The notes under the pieces were generated by a model that saw only the letters and a list, made by a program, of their open reading frames with translations, was not told where the DNA came from and ran no database searches. A program made the position numbers and the translations under genes. This document shows, one piece after another, positions 41,172 through 49,094 of a stretch of DNA of 64,000 nucleotides. Source of the stretch: Ruminococcaceae bacterium UBA7217 (GTDB lineage Bacteria > Bacillota > Clostridia > Oscillospirales > Acutalibacteraceae); NCBI GenBank assembly GCA_002490425.1, contig DKTZ01000007.1, positions 47,459-111,458 of the forward strand, in the 5' to 3' direction. Positions within the stretch are counted from its first letter, which is position 1, and each line of letters opens with the position of its first letter.

Positions 41172-41200
41172 TTGACAAATAAAGAAAAAAAGAATAAAAT
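41172..41200 (+). promoter_or_regulatory. Promoter of the dockerin LRR gene
   Basis: TTGACA at 41172-41177 and TAAAAT at 41195-41200 are separated by 17 bases, with the ATG about 30 bases downstream. Confidence 0.8.
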
Positions 41201-41229
41201 ATTTTTAATAACTTAAAGAGAGAAAAACT

Positions 41230-42138
41230 ATGAAAACAAGAAAATTTTTATCGCTGTTTCTTGCACTTATAACGGTAATTTCCGCTATCCCGATGACAGA
41301 AATAGCAGTGTTCGCCGAAACGGGCGGTGATTTTGCATATTCAGTAATTTCTGAAGAAAAAAAGACCTGTATGATTACAGACTACACCGGTTCAGCAACA
41401 GAGCTTACAATTCCGTCTGAATTTGGCGGGTATACCGTAACAAGTATCGGCGACAGTGCGTTCTTGCGGTGTAAATCACTTACAAGTATAACAGTACCTA
41501 ACACCGTAACAAGCATTAACAGCTCTGCTTTCAAAAGCTGTACCTCACTTAGAAGTATAACAATTCCTGACAGCGTGACGAGTATTGGTGACGATGCTTT
41601 CTTAAACTGCACTTCGCTCGAGGGCATAACAATACCTAACAGTGTGACGAGCATTGGAACAGACGCTTTTACATTTTGTTCCTCTCTTGAAAGTATAACA
41701 ATCCCCAACAGTGTAACAAGCATTGGCAGCAGTGCTTTTGCTTATTGTACCTCGCTGACAAGTGTAAAAATCCCTGACAATGCAAAAAGTATCGGCGATT
41801 TCGCTTTCGCTTATTGCTCTTCGCTTACAAGTATAAAAATTCCTGACAGCGTAACAGCTATTGGTGATTGGGCTTTTGACAAATGTGAGAAATTAAAAAT
41901 TTGCGGCAACAGCGGTTCTTATGCTCAAACCTATGCGAATGAAAACAGTATTTCATTTTATACTTTAGGCGATGTTAATTTTGACGGAACAGTAAATTCA
42001 AACGATTACGCAATAATCAGAAGCTATATAATGTGCCGAGGGACTCTATCTGAAGAACAACGTATTGCTGCAGATTATGATTACGACGGCACGGTGGATG
42101 CCTTTGACGCGATATCACTTGATATATATCTTAATTAA
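41230..42138 (+). CDS. BspA-like LRR surface protein with C-terminal dockerin
   Basis: The 302-residue protein has a signal peptide (residues 1-30, ending near AVFAETG). About seven LRR_5/TpLRR repeats of 22-24 residues follow (consensus SLTSITIPNSVTSIGDDAF, about 60-225). The C-terminal part (about 248-302) holds two calcium-binding segments, DVNFDGTVNSNDYAIIRSY and YDYDGTVDAFDAISLDIYL, which match a type I dockerin. Dockerins bind cohesins of cellulosome-like scaffolds. The N-terminus resembles the longer LRR protein at 53872, which lacks a dockerin. The gene has its own promoter and terminator. Confidence 0.88.
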   Translation: MKTRKFLSLFLALITVISAIPMTEIAVFAETGGDFAYSVISEEKKTCMITDYTGSATELTIPSEFGGYTVTSIGDSAFLRCKSLTSITVPNTVTSINSSAFKSCTSLRSITIPDSVTSIGDDAFLNCTSLEGITIPNSVTSIGTDAFTFCSSLESITIPNSVTSIGSSAFAYCTSLTSVKIPDNAKSIGDFAFAYCSSLTSIKIPDSVTAIGDWAFDKCEKLKICGNSGSYAQTYANENSISFYTLGDVNFDGTVNSNDYAIIRSYIMCRGTLSEEQRIAADYDYDGTVDAFDAISLDIYLN

Positions 42139-42170
42139 AAGAATCATTTGTAAAAGCTTTACAAAAGCAA

Positions 42171-42203
42171 CAGGGCACACCGTTCGGTATGCCCTGAATT
42201 TTT
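42171..42203. terminator. Shared terminator between convergent genes
   Basis: CAGGGCA at 42171-42177 pairs with TGCCCTG at 42190-42196, followed by AATTTTT. A related hairpin with CAGGGCATACC occurs at 56145-56172. Confidence 0.75.
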
Positions 42204-42208
42204 ATACT

Positions 42209-42997
42209 TCAATGATTTTGCGAAACGGATAAATTTGTTACCGACGCATTATGCTTTTTATTAAATTCTATTGCAAAATCTGAAATAATGTTATATACCT
42301 TAACATTTAGTTCCTGCATTTCTGTACGTGTCAGTGAGCCTGTTTCAATTGGGTCTAAAATGTTTACCGTAACATCGGCAGAGGTCACCATACAGCCGTT
42401 GCCCTCGTAGGTGTAATGCACATTGTGAAGGTAAATCGGCACAATTGTAACGCCCGTTTTAGCGGCTATTTTAAATGCGCCGTTTTTAAATTCGGCAGGA
42501 TAGTTGTTAAAGCTTCTTTTACCCTCGGGAAAAATCACAAGTGAATAGCCTTTTTCAATTTCTTCTGCGGCAAGGCTTATGGATTTGGACGCCGCACGCA
42601 TATTGGTTTGGTCAAGAGGGACGCAGTGCATATATTTAAGATAATCGCCGATAAAAGGAATATTCAGCATTGTGGATTTCAGCACAAAACCGACATTAAA
42701 GCCTTTAAGTGCGTGGATAATCATCGGCACATCGCCGTAGCTCTCGTGGTTTGACACAAAAAGCACCGGTCTGTCCTTCGGGACTTTTTCAAGACCGTTT
42801 ACGGTGAATTTTTGTTTGCCCGTTTTAACGCATCTGTCCGCCCATTTCTGCACTGCTTTAAAGGCTTCCTGCTTCGCCTTTTCCGTTCCGTATTTTTTAT
42901 TTATATGCCGAAGAATTAACAGCTTCGGCGCCATATAGTAAAGGCAGTGCGCAATAAATCCGCCCCACCATTTATACCAAAAAAGCTTTCTTTTCAT
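42209..42997 (-). CDS. plsC: 1-acyl-sn-glycerol-3-phosphate acyltransferase
   Basis: The 262-residue membrane-associated enzyme acylates lysophosphatidic acid in phospholipid synthesis. It has the catalytic NHESYGD (NHx4D, about residues 81-87), a second block at HCVPLDQTNMRAA, and the FPEGKRSF motif. The N-terminus is hydrophobic. The start overlaps the end of the peptidase gene by four bases (ATGA), so the two are probably co-transcribed. Specificity cannot be told from the sequence. Confidence 0.92.
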   Translation of the reverse strand: MKRKLFWYKWWGGFIAHCLYYMAPKLLILRHINKKYGTEKAKQEAFKAVQKWADRCVKTGKQKFTVNGLEKVPKDRPVLFVSNHESYGDVPMIIHALKGFNVGFVLKSTMLNIPFIGDYLKYMHCVPLDQTNMRAASKSISLAAEEIEKGYSLVIFPEGKRSFNNYPAEFKNGAFKIAAKTGVTIVPIYLHNVHYTYEGNGCMVTSADVTVNILDPIETGSLTRTEMQELNVKVYNIISDFAIEFNKKHNASVTNLSVSQNH

Positions 42998-43920
42998 ACT
43001 TTACCGTCCAAATATGCAATATATTCTTCAAGACACATATGCATGCTGTTTATTTTCTTTGCATCATCAACGCCTACATAGCGGAAATGCCAAGGCTCAT
43101 ACATTATGCCCGTAATGTCGGTTTTATCTTTCTGATACCGCAGAATAAATCCGTAATTCTCGGCGTTTTTCATAAGCCATTTAAACTGTGCCGTATTTTC
43201 AAAGCCCTCGGTGAGCGTCCAATTGCCCTCTTCCAAAATGTCAAAGCCAAAGCCTGTATTGTGCTCGCTTGTGCCTGTAAAGGTGCGTGAATAATTAGCC
43301 TTTTTTATTGCTTCGCTTTCGGAAAAGCCTTGATTTTTATAGTAATTTACAGACTCTGTAAAAAGTCTGTCCTGCTTTTGAATACTGCGGTAGGGTGACA
43401 CCATTTGAAGAGGAACGCCTGCTTTATCTGCCGCGGCAAACATATCCTTTAACGGCCTGTATGCTGCTCTGTCAACGGCAAACACCTGATCGTACTGTTT
43501 GTAGTTAAGACTCAGTGCGTCAACACTTTGACCGTTTGACCAGTATACTAAATCCCACTTAAAATCTTCGGGAAGCTCCCATTCCTTATTAAGAAGCATT
43601 AAATTGCGCCCGTGCTTGAAAATATCGGCAGGTTTTGCCACAGGTGAGCGGTATTTTACATTATTGTAAAACGAGGCTCTCGGCTGAGAGCTTTGGGTGC
43701 TTGTACTGCTTGACGTTTTTTCTGATGAACTTTCGCTTAGGCTCTCGCTCGGTGAACTGTCGGCATTTTGTGAAGAAGTTTGTTCAGGTAAGGTATCTAT
43801 CTTGTTCTTTTTAGCTATTTGAATTGAAATTACTGTAAATATCAAAGCCGCAGTAATACACAATGCGGATAAAATAACTGTTGAATTCAGTTTTTTATTT
43901 TTACTTTTGCTGTTTTGCAT
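42994..43920 (-). CDS. D-alanyl-D-alanine carboxypeptidase, VanY/M15B family
   Basis: The 308-residue protein has one N-terminal membrane anchor (about residues 13-32), a Ser/Thr-rich linker (about 45-80), and an M15B zinc peptidase domain. Zinc and catalytic motifs are SPYRSIQKQDRLF, GTSEHNTGFGFDI (HxxxxxxD) and EPWHFRYVG (ExxH). It trims the terminal D-alanine from muropeptides outside the membrane. No VanR/VanS-like genes lie nearby, so resistance is not implied. Confidence 0.9.
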   Translation of the reverse strand: MQNSKSKNKKLNSTVILSALCITAALIFTVISIQIAKKNKIDTLPEQTSSQNADSSPSESLSESSSEKTSSSTSTQSSQPRASFYNNVKYRSPVAKPADIFKHGRNLMLLNKEWELPEDFKWDLVYWSNGQSVDALSLNYKQYDQVFAVDRAAYRPLKDMFAAADKAGVPLQMVSPYRSIQKQDRLFTESVNYYKNQGFSESEAIKKANYSRTFTGTSEHNTGFGFDILEEGNWTLTEGFENTAQFKWLMKNAENYGFILRYQKDKTDITGIMYEPWHFRYVGVDDAKKINSMHMCLEEYIAYLDGKV

Positions 43921-44066
43921 AAAAACCCCTTAAAGATATATTTACTATATTTTATCACAAAAATATGGCAATGCCAATAAAATTATATACAAATATGCGT
44001 AATATATTTTGTTGATTTTGGAAAGACTAATAATGCCAAAAATAATGTTTAGAAAGGCTGGTTAAA

Positions 44067-44501
44067 ATGATAGAACAGGATACAATAAAGCTTTTACGTG
44101 AGTGTGATGCAGGCGTGAAAATGGGCATTTCTTCAATAGACGATGTGCTGGCAAGGGTTAAGAGCCGAAAGCTCATAGACTATCTTAATTCCTGCCGCAA
44201 GGAGCACGATGATTTGCGTGAGCTTACAGAGAAAATGTTATTTGAATACGGTGACAGCGGAAAGGACGCCAATCCCATAGCTTCGGGAATGTCAAAAATC
44301 AAGACGGAGTTTAAGCTTGCAGTAGATATGAGTGATGAAACAATTGCGGATTTAATGACCGACGGATGTAATATGGGCATAAAGTCTCTAAACAGATATT
44401 TGAACGAATACAAAGCTGCAGAAGAGAGAGCAAAGGACATTTGTAAGAAGCTTATAAAGCTTGAAGAAAAACTTACCAATGAGATGAGAGCATATCTTTA
44501 A
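44067..44501 (+). CDS. DUF2383-like helical bundle protein
   Basis: The 144-residue protein appears to be a four-helix bundle resembling DUF2383 or ferritin-like stress proteins, with segments KLLRECDAGVKMGISSIDDV, RKEHDDLRELTEKMLFEYG and NRYLNEYKAAEERAKDICKK. No complete di-iron motif is visible. Function is unknown. The ATG follows AGAAAGG. It is monocistronic and followed by a terminator. Confidence 0.65.
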   Translation: MIEQDTIKLLRECDAGVKMGISSIDDVLARVKSRKLIDYLNSCRKEHDDLRELTEKMLFEYGDSGKDANPIASGMSKIKTEFKLAVDMSDETIADLMTDGCNMGIKSLNRYLNEYKAAEERAKDICKKLIKLEEKLTNEMRAYL

Positions 44502-44536
44502 AAAGCATAAAAATTAAAAATTACTGCATTTTAGTC

Positions 44537-44567
44537 AAAATCCTGTCTTACGGCAGGATTTTCTTTT
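44537..44567 (+). terminator. Rho-independent terminator
   Basis: AAAATCCTG at 44537-44545 pairs with CAGGATTTT at 44554-44562, followed by CTTTT. Confidence 0.8.
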
Positions 44568-44587
44568 AGACATTTTTAAGATATCTA

Positions 44588-44616
44588 TTGACTTTTTTCG
44601 CATTTTGTTGTAAATT
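44588..44616 (+). promoter_or_regulatory. Promoter of the exported protein gene at 44654
   Basis: TTGACT at 44588-44593 and TAAATT at 44611-44616 are separated by 17 bases. Confidence 0.55.
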
Positions 44617-44653
44617 TATAGAGTAAAGAATTAGAAAGGGGTTATTTATACTT

Positions 44654-45589
44654 ATGGCTAAAAAAGTTCTTACACCTGAAGAGTATAAATCCAAAATGGA
44701 AAAAAAGGTTGACAAGAGAAAAAGATTCGGTAAAGCTTTTTTGACAACCTTTGCTTATGCACTTGCCTGCGTAGTAGTATTTTCATCAATGGTAATTGCA
44801 TATACACCGAAAAGTGCTAATGTGACCGGCAGTACAACTGTTAACAGTCCGAACGGCAGTACAGTTGATGAACTTCCCGTTCCTACGGTTGACGCTTCTG
44901 CAACAGTTGCTACTGACCCTGTTGACACAAAGGTTGAGCTTTCAAACTCAAGCACGGCAGAAGAGGTTGTTGCATATTTCAATGCCGCAATCAATCTTGT
45001 TAAGCCCAACGCAAAGAAAATTACGCTTCTTAAAGAGGTAAACAGCCCTGCGGGTGGAATTGAAGGTAATCTTCCTAAAACACTTACAGGTCTTGCAAAT
45101 AGCCTTATTGAGAGCAATATGGGCGAAAAGGATTTGTCAAAGCTCGACCCAGGAATGGTAAATGCCACAACAGTTGCACAGAAGAATGCTATGTTCCCTG
45201 TTGAGAACGAAACTTGGTCAAGTAAACTTGAGGCAGCAGACATTGAAAAGTTTGACGTTAAGGATGACGGTAAAAATTACACAATCACTCTTAACATTAA
45301 AGCTGACGAGCCGAGCGAGGGAACAGATCACGGCGTAGGTCACGCAGGCAGAGTTTTCTCAGTTATTAAACCCTCTATTGTTACAGAGAATGCGGGTAAA
45401 GCAGCAGGCATTATAAAAGATGTAAAAACAGGTCATAAAGACGCTTATGTAACAGTTACTATTGATAAGACAACAGGTAATGTGACGGCTGCTACATATT
45501 ATTTCACTTGGACTCTTTCACTTACAGCACTCGGAATAAATCTTTCAATTCCGTTTGGTCTTCAGAAGGATTTCGCAATCGCTTGGTAA
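44654..45589 (+). CDS. Membrane-anchored exported protein, unknown
   Basis: The 311-residue protein has a basic N-terminus, one membrane segment (about residues 29-48: FLTTFAYALACVVVFSSMVI), a Thr/Ser-rich linker, and a globular external region. Tandem strand-like segments such as DDGKNYTITLNIKADEPS and DAYVTVTIDKTTGNVTAATY suggest a beta-rich fold. I do not recognise the family. The ATG at 44654 follows AAAGGGG. It has its own promoter and terminator. Confidence 0.65.
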   Translation: MAKKVLTPEEYKSKMEKKVDKRKRFGKAFLTTFAYALACVVVFSSMVIAYTPKSANVTGSTTVNSPNGSTVDELPVPTVDASATVATDPVDTKVELSNSSTAEEVVAYFNAAINLVKPNAKKITLLKEVNSPAGGIEGNLPKTLTGLANSLIESNMGEKDLSKLDPGMVNATTVAQKNAMFPVENETWSSKLEAADIEKFDVKDDGKNYTITLNIKADEPSEGTDHGVGHAGRVFSVIKPSIVTENAGKAAGIIKDVKTGHKDAYVTVTIDKTTGNVTAATYYFTWTLSLTALGINLSIPFGLQKDFAIAW

Positions 45590-45608
45590 TAACACAAGCA
45601 TTTAATTT

Positions 45609-45637
45609 ACCGCTCTGATTTTCAGGGCGGTTTTTTT
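45609..45637 (+). terminator. Rho-independent terminator
   Basis: ACCGCTCTG at 45609-45617 pairs with CAGGGCGGT at 45623-45631, followed by a T-run. Confidence 0.9.
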
Positions 45638-45775
45638 ATGCTTTTACAATGAAAATGCTGTAATTTATTGACAATCAGATTTATTTTGTTTATAATATTT
45701 ACATAATGTTTTAGTATGATGTTTTATTCGTCTTACTAATATTAAAATCAAAAAATTTATGTTGAGGTGGAAATT

Positions 45776-47341
45776 ATGGCAGACAAGAAAACCGTAATGC
45801 TCACAGGTGCGTCAGGCAATATGGGCTTTCACGCATTTAAAGAGCTTTACGCAATGAAAGACAAGTTCAACATCGTTCCTCTTTTAAGAAAGAGCGCAAA
45901 GAACGAGGAAATGTTCAAGGATTATATGAATGATCCTGCTGTTAGAATCGTTTGGGGCGACCTTACAAATTATGACAGTCTTATGGAGGCTATTACAGGC
46001 GCTGATTATGTTCTTCACATCGGCGGTATGGTTTCTCCCGCTGCTGACTGGAAGCCTTACAGAACTCAGAAAACAAACATCGGAGCTGCTCAGAACATTT
46101 GCAAAGCAGTTCTCGCTCAGCCTAATGCAGACGACATTAAGGTTTGCTACATAGGTACTGTTGCTGAAACAGGCGACAGAAACTATCCTATTCATTGGGG
46201 TCGTTGCGGCGATCCGCTTAAGGTTTCTGTTTATGACCATTATGCAGTTTCAAAGTGCCGCGCTGAAGCAGTTTTTGTTGAAAGCGGAATTAAAAACTGG
46301 GTTGTAATGCGTCAGTCGGGTATTCTTTATCCCAATATCCTTAAAAATATGGACCCGATTATGTTCCATGTTCCGATTAACGGCGTTCTTGAATGGTGTA
46401 CTGTTGAGGATTCAGGCCGTTTGATGGCTAACCTTTGCGACGAGGATTCAAAGGGCAACCTTGGTTCTGATTTCTGGAATCATTTCTATAACATCGGTTC
46501 AGGTAAAGAATACAGAATTTCTAACTATGAGTTTGAGGTTCTTCTTCTCGGAACACTCGGTCTTGCAGGTCCTGAAAAGCTCTTTGACCCCAACTGGTTC
46601 ACAACAAAGAACTTCCACGGTCAGTTCTATGCAGACTCTGATAAGCTTGAAGAATATCTTCACTTCCGTGAGAATCTTCCTGTTAAGGATTACTTTAACC
46701 GCCTTGCAGATCAGGTTGAATTTTACTTCAAAATTCCGCGCTATCTTCCGAAGGGCATTGTTGCAGCCTGCGCAAAGCCGTTTATGAAGAAGATAGCTTC
46801 AACTCCCGACTTCGGTACTCTTGACTGGGCTAAGAAAGACAACAAGGTTCGTATGAGCGCTTATTACGGTTCAAAGGCTGAATGGGAAAAGCTTCCGACA
46901 AAGTGGGAAGACTTTGAACTTATTAAATTTGAAAAGGATACAGAAGCTGCTGAAAAGTATAAGCTTGACCACGGTTATGACGAATCAAAGCCGGAATCAG
47001 AGCTTGATATTGAAGATATGAAGCAGGCGGCGGCTTTCCGCGGCGGCGAGTGCCTGTCAGAAACAATGACAAAGGGCGATATGGCAACTAAGCTTAAATG
47101 GAAATGCGGCCATTGCGGTGCAGAGTTTGAAGCAAGTCCCGCACTTATCCTTCTCGGCGGTCACTGGTGCCCTGAGTGCTTCATTCCTCATAAAGCTTGG
47201 GATTATGACTCAATCGCAAAGACTAACCCCTTCTTCGCTCAGGTTTGGTACACCAACCACGATAAGGACGAGAACAATAAGTATGACTTTGACGCTCTCT
47301 TCCACATCGACGGAGTTGCTTGGGACGATATTAAGAGATGA
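45776..47341 (+). CDS. NAD-dependent epimerase/dehydratase with C-terminal zinc ribbon
   Basis: This 521-residue extended SDR has a Rossmann nucleotide site (TGASGNMGFHAF near residues 12-23) and the catalytic YDHYAVSK (YxxxK) near residue 155. The residues up to about 330 resemble epimerases or 3-beta-hydroxysteroid dehydrogenases. The C-terminal part is unusual: near residues 440-465, two Cys pairs form a zinc ribbon (CGHCGAEFEASPALILLGG followed by HWCPECF). The substrate cannot be told. The ATG at 45776 follows GAGGTGG; an in-frame GTG at 45767 is rejected. Two other SDR genes lie at 50928-52823. Confidence 0.8.
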   Translation: MADKKTVMLTGASGNMGFHAFKELYAMKDKFNIVPLLRKSAKNEEMFKDYMNDPAVRIVWGDLTNYDSLMEAITGADYVLHIGGMVSPAADWKPYRTQKTNIGAAQNICKAVLAQPNADDIKVCYIGTVAETGDRNYPIHWGRCGDPLKVSVYDHYAVSKCRAEAVFVESGIKNWVVMRQSGILYPNILKNMDPIMFHVPINGVLEWCTVEDSGRLMANLCDEDSKGNLGSDFWNHFYNIGSGKEYRISNYEFEVLLLGTLGLAGPEKLFDPNWFTTKNFHGQFYADSDKLEEYLHFRENLPVKDYFNRLADQVEFYFKIPRYLPKGIVAACAKPFMKKIASTPDFGTLDWAKKDNKVRMSAYYGSKAEWEKLPTKWEDFELIKFEKDTEAAEKYKLDHGYDESKPESELDIEDMKQAAAFRGGECLSETMTKGDMATKLKWKCGHCGAEFEASPALILLGGHWCPECFIPHKAWDYDSIAKTNPFFAQVWYTNHDKDENNKYDFDALFHIDGVAWDDIKR

Positions 47342-47363
47342 TTTAATATCAATATATAAAATT

Positions 47364-47394
47364 AACGGACTTGCCGAAAGGCAAGTCCGTTTTG
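47364..47394 (+). terminator. Rho-independent terminator
   Basis: A 12-base stem, AACGGACTTGCC with GGCAAGTCCGTT (47364-47391), has a four-base loop and is followed by TTG. Confidence 0.9.
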
Positions 47395-47432
47395 TTATGT
47401 GACAGAAGGTATCGCATCATACAAAATCCTTG

Positions 47433-47545
47433 TCTCCCCTGAAAGGGGAGATGTCAACGGAGTTGACAGAGGGGTTATAGTTGTCCATAAGAAAATTAAC
47501 CCTTCAGTCTCACTAACGCTCGACAGTTCCCCTTACAGGGGAGCC
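47433..47545. repeat. Long palindromic repeat (copy 2)
   Basis: The segment begins with CTCCCCTGAAAGGGGAG and continues with ATGTCAACGGAGTTGACAG. Its right arm contains CCCTTCAGTCTCACTAACG and CCCCTTACAGGGG. Left and right arms fold on each other. It matches the copy at 55918-56027 in order of motifs. The rest of the 47400-47659 gap shows nothing else. Confidence 0.7.
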
Positions 47546-47659
47546 GAGGGTTCTCTTAACCTACAATATGGCAAACTATACTCTGAACGGAAAAATCCGT
47601 TCCGTATGAGATGAATGCAAAAGCGGTGTGAGCGGGCCCATGCCTTACTTAGTTTTATT

Positions 47660-48346
47660 TTACGTTTCCACCGGTCTTGAATTTGCATAAATCTTTGCCA
47701 TTTTTTCGTCTGTATACGTGCTGTCTAACCACATTTCATATCTGTTATTCGGCGCTTTTCCCTCTTTACGCATATTCATTCTTGCGGCGGCAGTTGCCGA
47801 AAGAAAACAGTTAAAGCAGAAATACACAATGAAAGTCCAAACTAAAATTTTGTTAAAGGGAAGGTGAACTTTTTCAAAAATCTTCGACATTTCCGGAATA
47901 ACAATTTTTGCCCAAAAAATTCCGAGAAATCCCCAGAATGACGAGTACAAAAGGCAAACTCTGCCGTTAATGTTGAGGGGGACATTGCTGTAATCCCAAG
48001 CGACTGTGCCGAAGCATATTTCCTGTCCAAGCGAGCAAATGTATTCGGTAACAGTGCCGGCAAGGAAGGAAACTAAAAAGATTTTTGAGGTTTTTGCATT
48101 TTGAAATCGATCTAAAATAAGTGTCAGAAGAACAGCGCCCATACCGTATGCGAGCGACAGATGCCCCAGCACTAACGACTTGCGGCTTTCAATGTACCCG
48201 TGGCGGATAAAGCACCACAGCGTTTCAATAGCATAGCCCAAAAGGCAGGATACAACGAAAATCCAAATGTACTGATAAAAATTAAAACTGCTTTTTGATT
48301 TGTCTTGATTTTTTGAATTCACAACATTCTTTGTCAACGTAATCAT
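47660..48346 (-). CDS. CmpB-like putative ABC transporter permease
   Basis: The 228-residue protein has five to six membrane segments and resembles the PF06541-type membrane proteins named putative ABC transporter permease (CmpB). Conserved features include SCLLGYAIETLWCFIRHGYI, SRKSLVLGHLSLAYGMGAV and LNINGRVCLLYSSFWG. No ATPase gene lies nearby, so transport is unproven. It is monocistronic on the minus strand. Confidence 0.75.
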   Translation of the reverse strand: MITLTKNVVNSKNQDKSKSSFNFYQYIWIFVVSCLLGYAIETLWCFIRHGYIESRKSLVLGHLSLAYGMGAVLLTLILDRFQNAKTSKIFLVSFLAGTVTEYICSLGQEICFGTVAWDYSNVPLNINGRVCLLYSSFWGFLGIFWAKIVIPEMSKIFEKVHLPFNKILVWTFIVYFCFNCFLSATAAARMNMRKEGKAPNNRYEMWLDSTYTDEKMAKIYANSRPVET

Positions 48347-48490
48347 CCTCTTTCGACAGCAGTATATATCAAAAATGACTAAAAGTCAATATTTGAAAAT
48401 AAATGTTTACCGATTGTTAACAATTGAAGAAAACAGAACACAATTTTTTGCTCCAATACAGTGGCAATGGACTTTATGAAACAGATAAAT

Positions 48491-48608
48491 CGTACCCTAC
48501 AGAATTTGTAGGGTACGCCGACTCGGCGTACCTTGGAAATTATTACAGATTAAATGGGAAATGATTAAATTAAGATTTATAACGGGCTGCCGAGTCGTCA
48601 GCCCCTAC
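48491..48608. repeat. REP-like palindromes (two units)
   Basis: CGTACCCTAC pairs with GTAGGGTACG, and GGTACGCCGACTCGGCGTACC forms a second hairpin (48491-48534). A further unit, GGGCTGCCGAGTCGTCAGCCC followed by CTAC, lies at 48583-48608. Both share the GTAGGG/CCCTAC ends and GCCGA(C/G) cores of copies near 53380-53476 and 55843. There is no gene in 48347-48687. Confidence 0.65.
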
Positions 48609-48687
48609 TTGATGTAATACACACATTTAACATAAATTTTAAAGGGTGCGGACTTTTTTGTTCACACCCTCGTTTTATAAAATGAAG

Positions 48688-48906
48688 TTATTTAATAGGT
48701 TTAGGTTCATCAATAATACCTGCAATATAGTCGATTGAAACATTATACAGCTTTGCCAATTTGATAATAAGCTCAAACGGCGGTTCACGTTTGCCCTGTT
48801 CGTAATTTGTATATGTTGTTTTGTGCATATTTAATATTTTGACAAGCCGGTCTTGTGTGTAATCCATATCTTCACGTAAATCCCGTAGGCGTGGATAGTA
48901 TTGCAT
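48688..48906 (-). CDS. Small XRE-family repressor
   Basis: The 72-residue protein is essentially one helix-turn-helix: LRDLREDMDYTQDRLVKILN, then KTTYTNYEQGKREPPFELII and a closing KLYNVSIDYIAGI. It aligns end to end with the 72-residue regulator at 53507, which supports the start at 48906. A TTG at 48960 with AAAGGA upstream is an alternative that would add 18 residues. It is divergent from a lipoprotein gene whose promoter carries three 14-bp operators, so local repression is likely. Confidence 0.85.
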   Translation of the reverse strand: MQYYPRLRDLREDMDYTQDRLVKILNMHKTTYTNYEQGKREPPFELIIKLAKLYNVSIDYIAGIIDEPKPIK

Positions 48907-49014
48907 ATTTATATCGTACAGTATTATTTCATAAACGCTTGTAACAGCATTTATGCACAATACTGTTCCTTTCTTTGAATTTGATACAAAAGTATATAAA
49001 TATTATTACACAAT

Positions 49015-49075
49015 ACAACATTTGTTGTTGACAAAATACATCAAATGTTGTAGAATCAAATACAACAAATGATGT
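49015..49075 (+). promoter_or_regulatory. Lipoprotein promoter with three 14-bp operators
   Basis: Operators of the form ACA(A/T)CA-WW-TG(T/A)TGT lie at 49015-49028, 49038-49051 and 49062-49075, 23 and 24 bases apart. They overlap TTGACA (49028-49033), the spacer and TAGAAT (49051-49056; 17-base spacer), and the region just after the start. Binding by the adjacent XRE protein would block RNA polymerase. Confidence 0.8.
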
Positions 49076-49094
49076 ATTTAGTAGAATTGTTAAA

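Noticed and set aside
41450..41880. Regularly repeated DNA that could be mistaken for a CRISPR array
   Set aside because: The repeats are in frame, encode LRR_5 units, and vary between copies; there are no unique spacers and no cas genes.
42994..43920. Possible vancomycin resistance gene (VanY-like)
   Set aside because: The peptidase family is common in housekeeping wall metabolism and no vanR, vanS, vanH, vanA or vanX-like gene is present.
47399..47614. 71-codon plus-strand frame after the SDR gene
   Set aside because: It lies inside the long palindromic repeat and downstream of a terminator.
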